In this document: in pieces, positions 63,261-64,000 of the stretch
Layout: every line of letters begins with the position of its first letter
Numbering within the stretch: position 1 is the stretch's first letter
NCBI RefSeq assembly: GCF_007995245.1
Contig: NZ_VCBA01000005.1
Span: forward strand, 124,001-188,000
Length of the DNA: 64,000 nucleotides
Reading direction: 5' to 3'
Origin: Tateyamaria sp. syn59
GTDB taxonomy: Bacteria; Pseudomonadota; Alphaproteobacteria; Rhodobacterales; Rhodobacteraceae
Notes under the pieces: model-generated
The model's input: the letters and a program-made list of their open reading frames with translations, nothing else
The model's database searches: none
What the model was told of the DNA's origin: nothing
Position numbers and translations under genes: made by a program

Positions 63261-64000
63261 ATGTCCCATTTCGCCGAACAGCCGCTGCCTTTCGACTTTG
63301 ACGAAGCGACCCCTGTTTCGATACCGAAGGGACGCACGCCGTCTTACATGGCCGATCATCGCAAGCGTCTGCGCACCCGGTTCATGGACGGCGGGGCCGG
63401 CGCAATGCCAGACTACGAATTGCTTGAACTTGTCCTGTTCCGCGCGATCCCGCGTCAGGACGTCAAACCGCTTGCCCATGACCTGATGACCGAATTTGGC
63501 GACTTCAACCGCGTTGTGACCGCTCCCGTTGAGCGGCTGCGCGCGTTCAAGGGTGTCGGCGAGGCGGTGATCTGTGAATTGAAGATTGTCGAAGCGGCCG
63601 CCCATCGCATGGCACGCGCCAAAGTATTGAACACACACGTGATTTCAAGCTGGGATGCGCTGCTGGATTACTGCCATACGACCATGGCTCACCGGGAGAC
63701 CGAACAGTTCAGGGTACTCTATCTCGACCGTAAGAACGTTCTTATTGCAGATGAGGAACAGGCCAAGGGCACCGTTGACCATGTGCCGGTCTATCCCCGG
63801 GAAGTGGCCAAAAGGGCGCTTGAACTCAACGCATCCGCCCTCATCCTTGTCCACAATCACCCATCGGGTGACCCGACGCCCAGCCAGTCAGACATCGACA
63901 TGACGGCCAAGATGGAGATGGCTTGCGGTGCGCTTGGTATTACCGTCCACGACCACCTGATCGTCGGTAAGGATCGGGAGCTAAGCTTCAAGTCCGAAGG
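63261..64000 (+). CDS. radC: RadC-family (UPF0758, JAB/MPN domain) protein, 3' truncated by window
   Basis: RadC proteins carry an MPN/JAB metalloprotease-like domain; despite the name a repair function is not established. The frame opens at ATG 63261 and is still open at the right edge (246 complete codons seen). Visible parts are the helix-hairpin-helix-like region MPDYELLELVLFRAIPRQDVKPLAHDL with FKGVGEAVICELK, and the JAMM motif LVHNHPSGDPTPSQSD at about residues 195-210. It follows the RTX gene after a terminator, so it is probably a separate unit. Confidence 0.92.
   Translation, partial: MSHFAEQPLPFDFDEATPVSIPKGRTPSYMADHRKRLRTRFMDGGAGAMPDYELLELVLFRAIPRQDVKPLAHDLMTEFGDFNRVVTAPVERLRAFKGVGEAVICELKIVEAAAHRMARAKVLNTHVISSWDALLDYCHTTMAHRETEQFRVLYLDRKNVLIADEEQAKGTVDHVPVYPREVAKRALELNASALILVHNHPSGDPTPSQSDIDMTAKMEMACGALGITVHDHLIVGKDRELSFKSE

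Noticed and set aside
1-64000. tRNA, rRNA, insertion sequences, attachment sites or replication origin
   Set aside because: No cloverleaf, transposase, integrase, terminal inverted repeats or DnaA-box cluster was recognised.

Overview
The window looks like a contiguous chromosomal segment of a roseobacter-type alphaproteobacterium (Rhodobacterales). The evidence is the high GC content with Rhodobacterales-style protein families, a GTTC-N7-GTTC LexA box, NrnC instead of Orn, a KpsM-like permease beside Kdo genes, a phenylacetate (paa) catabolon, and a divergently regulated TctABC tricarboxylate transporter. I see no tRNA, rRNA, insertion sequence, phage gene or CRISPR array. Genes are very tightly packed. 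No gap exceeds about 230 bases, and many neighbours overlap at ATGA, GTGA or TGATG junctions.

Layout. 1-2.6 kb: a four-copy GCAGTTT repeat array, SOS-controlled imuB, and a tetR regulator. 2.8-9.95 kb: an AEC permease, then a translationally coupled run of fghA, a DUF188 gene, a HAD phosphatase, an ornithine-cyclodeaminase-like gene and an alpha/beta hydrolase, followed by an MFS transporter and zapE. 9.95-16.9 kb (minus strand): a membrane protein of unknown function, folC-accD, and a CPBP intramembrane protease coupled to a 1027-residue ABC-exporter-like protein. That exporter has a degenerate ATPase and a C-terminal cyclic-nucleotide-binding domain. 17-20.7 kb: ilvD, a lipoprotein and two Rhodobacterales-type hypotheticals. 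20.6-28.9 kb: a periplasmic binding protein with a TctE/TctD two-component system, divergent from tctC-tctB-tctA-caiB-citryl-CoA-lyase-like. Together these read as a sense, import, CoA-activate and cleave module for a tricarboxylate or related acid. 28.9-33 kb (minus): an SDR, a zinc alcohol dehydrogenase and a fused two-subunit 2-oxoacid dehydrogenase E1.

33.1-41.05 kb is a phenylacetate operon: thiolase, paaA-B-C-D, an NTF2-like gene, paaE, paaZ and paaX. It covers ring epoxidation, ring opening and the final thiolysis. paaF, paaG, paaH and paaK are not in the window. 41.1-45.8 kb is the envelope/housekeeping run nrnC-kdsD-lptC-lptA-lptB-hpf-ptsN (Kdo supply, LPS transport, ribosome hibernation, PTS-Ntr). 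rpoN is missing from its usual place between lptB and hpf. 45.8-57 kb is a surface-polysaccharide region: a two-domain sulfotransferase, four glycosyltransferases, galE, galU, kdsB, cysQ and a lone KpsM-like permease. CysQ would clear the PAP made by the sulfotransferase, so a sulfated surface glycan is a reasonable inference. 57-64 kb holds a porin, an AlkB-type dioxygenase, dnaK-dnaJ, a small RTX protein and the start of radC, which runs off the right edge.

The observations I would look at first are: (1) the ATPase-dead ABC/cNMP-binding fusion coupled to an intramembrane protease; (2) the two GCAGTTT pairs, each with exactly 21-bp spacing; (3) five of the six convergent gene pairs sharing a 4-base YTAG stop overlap; (4) the tricarboxylate sensing-import-lyase module; (5) the NTF2-like protein inside the paa operon; and (6) the double-domain sulfotransferase with cysQ nearby.
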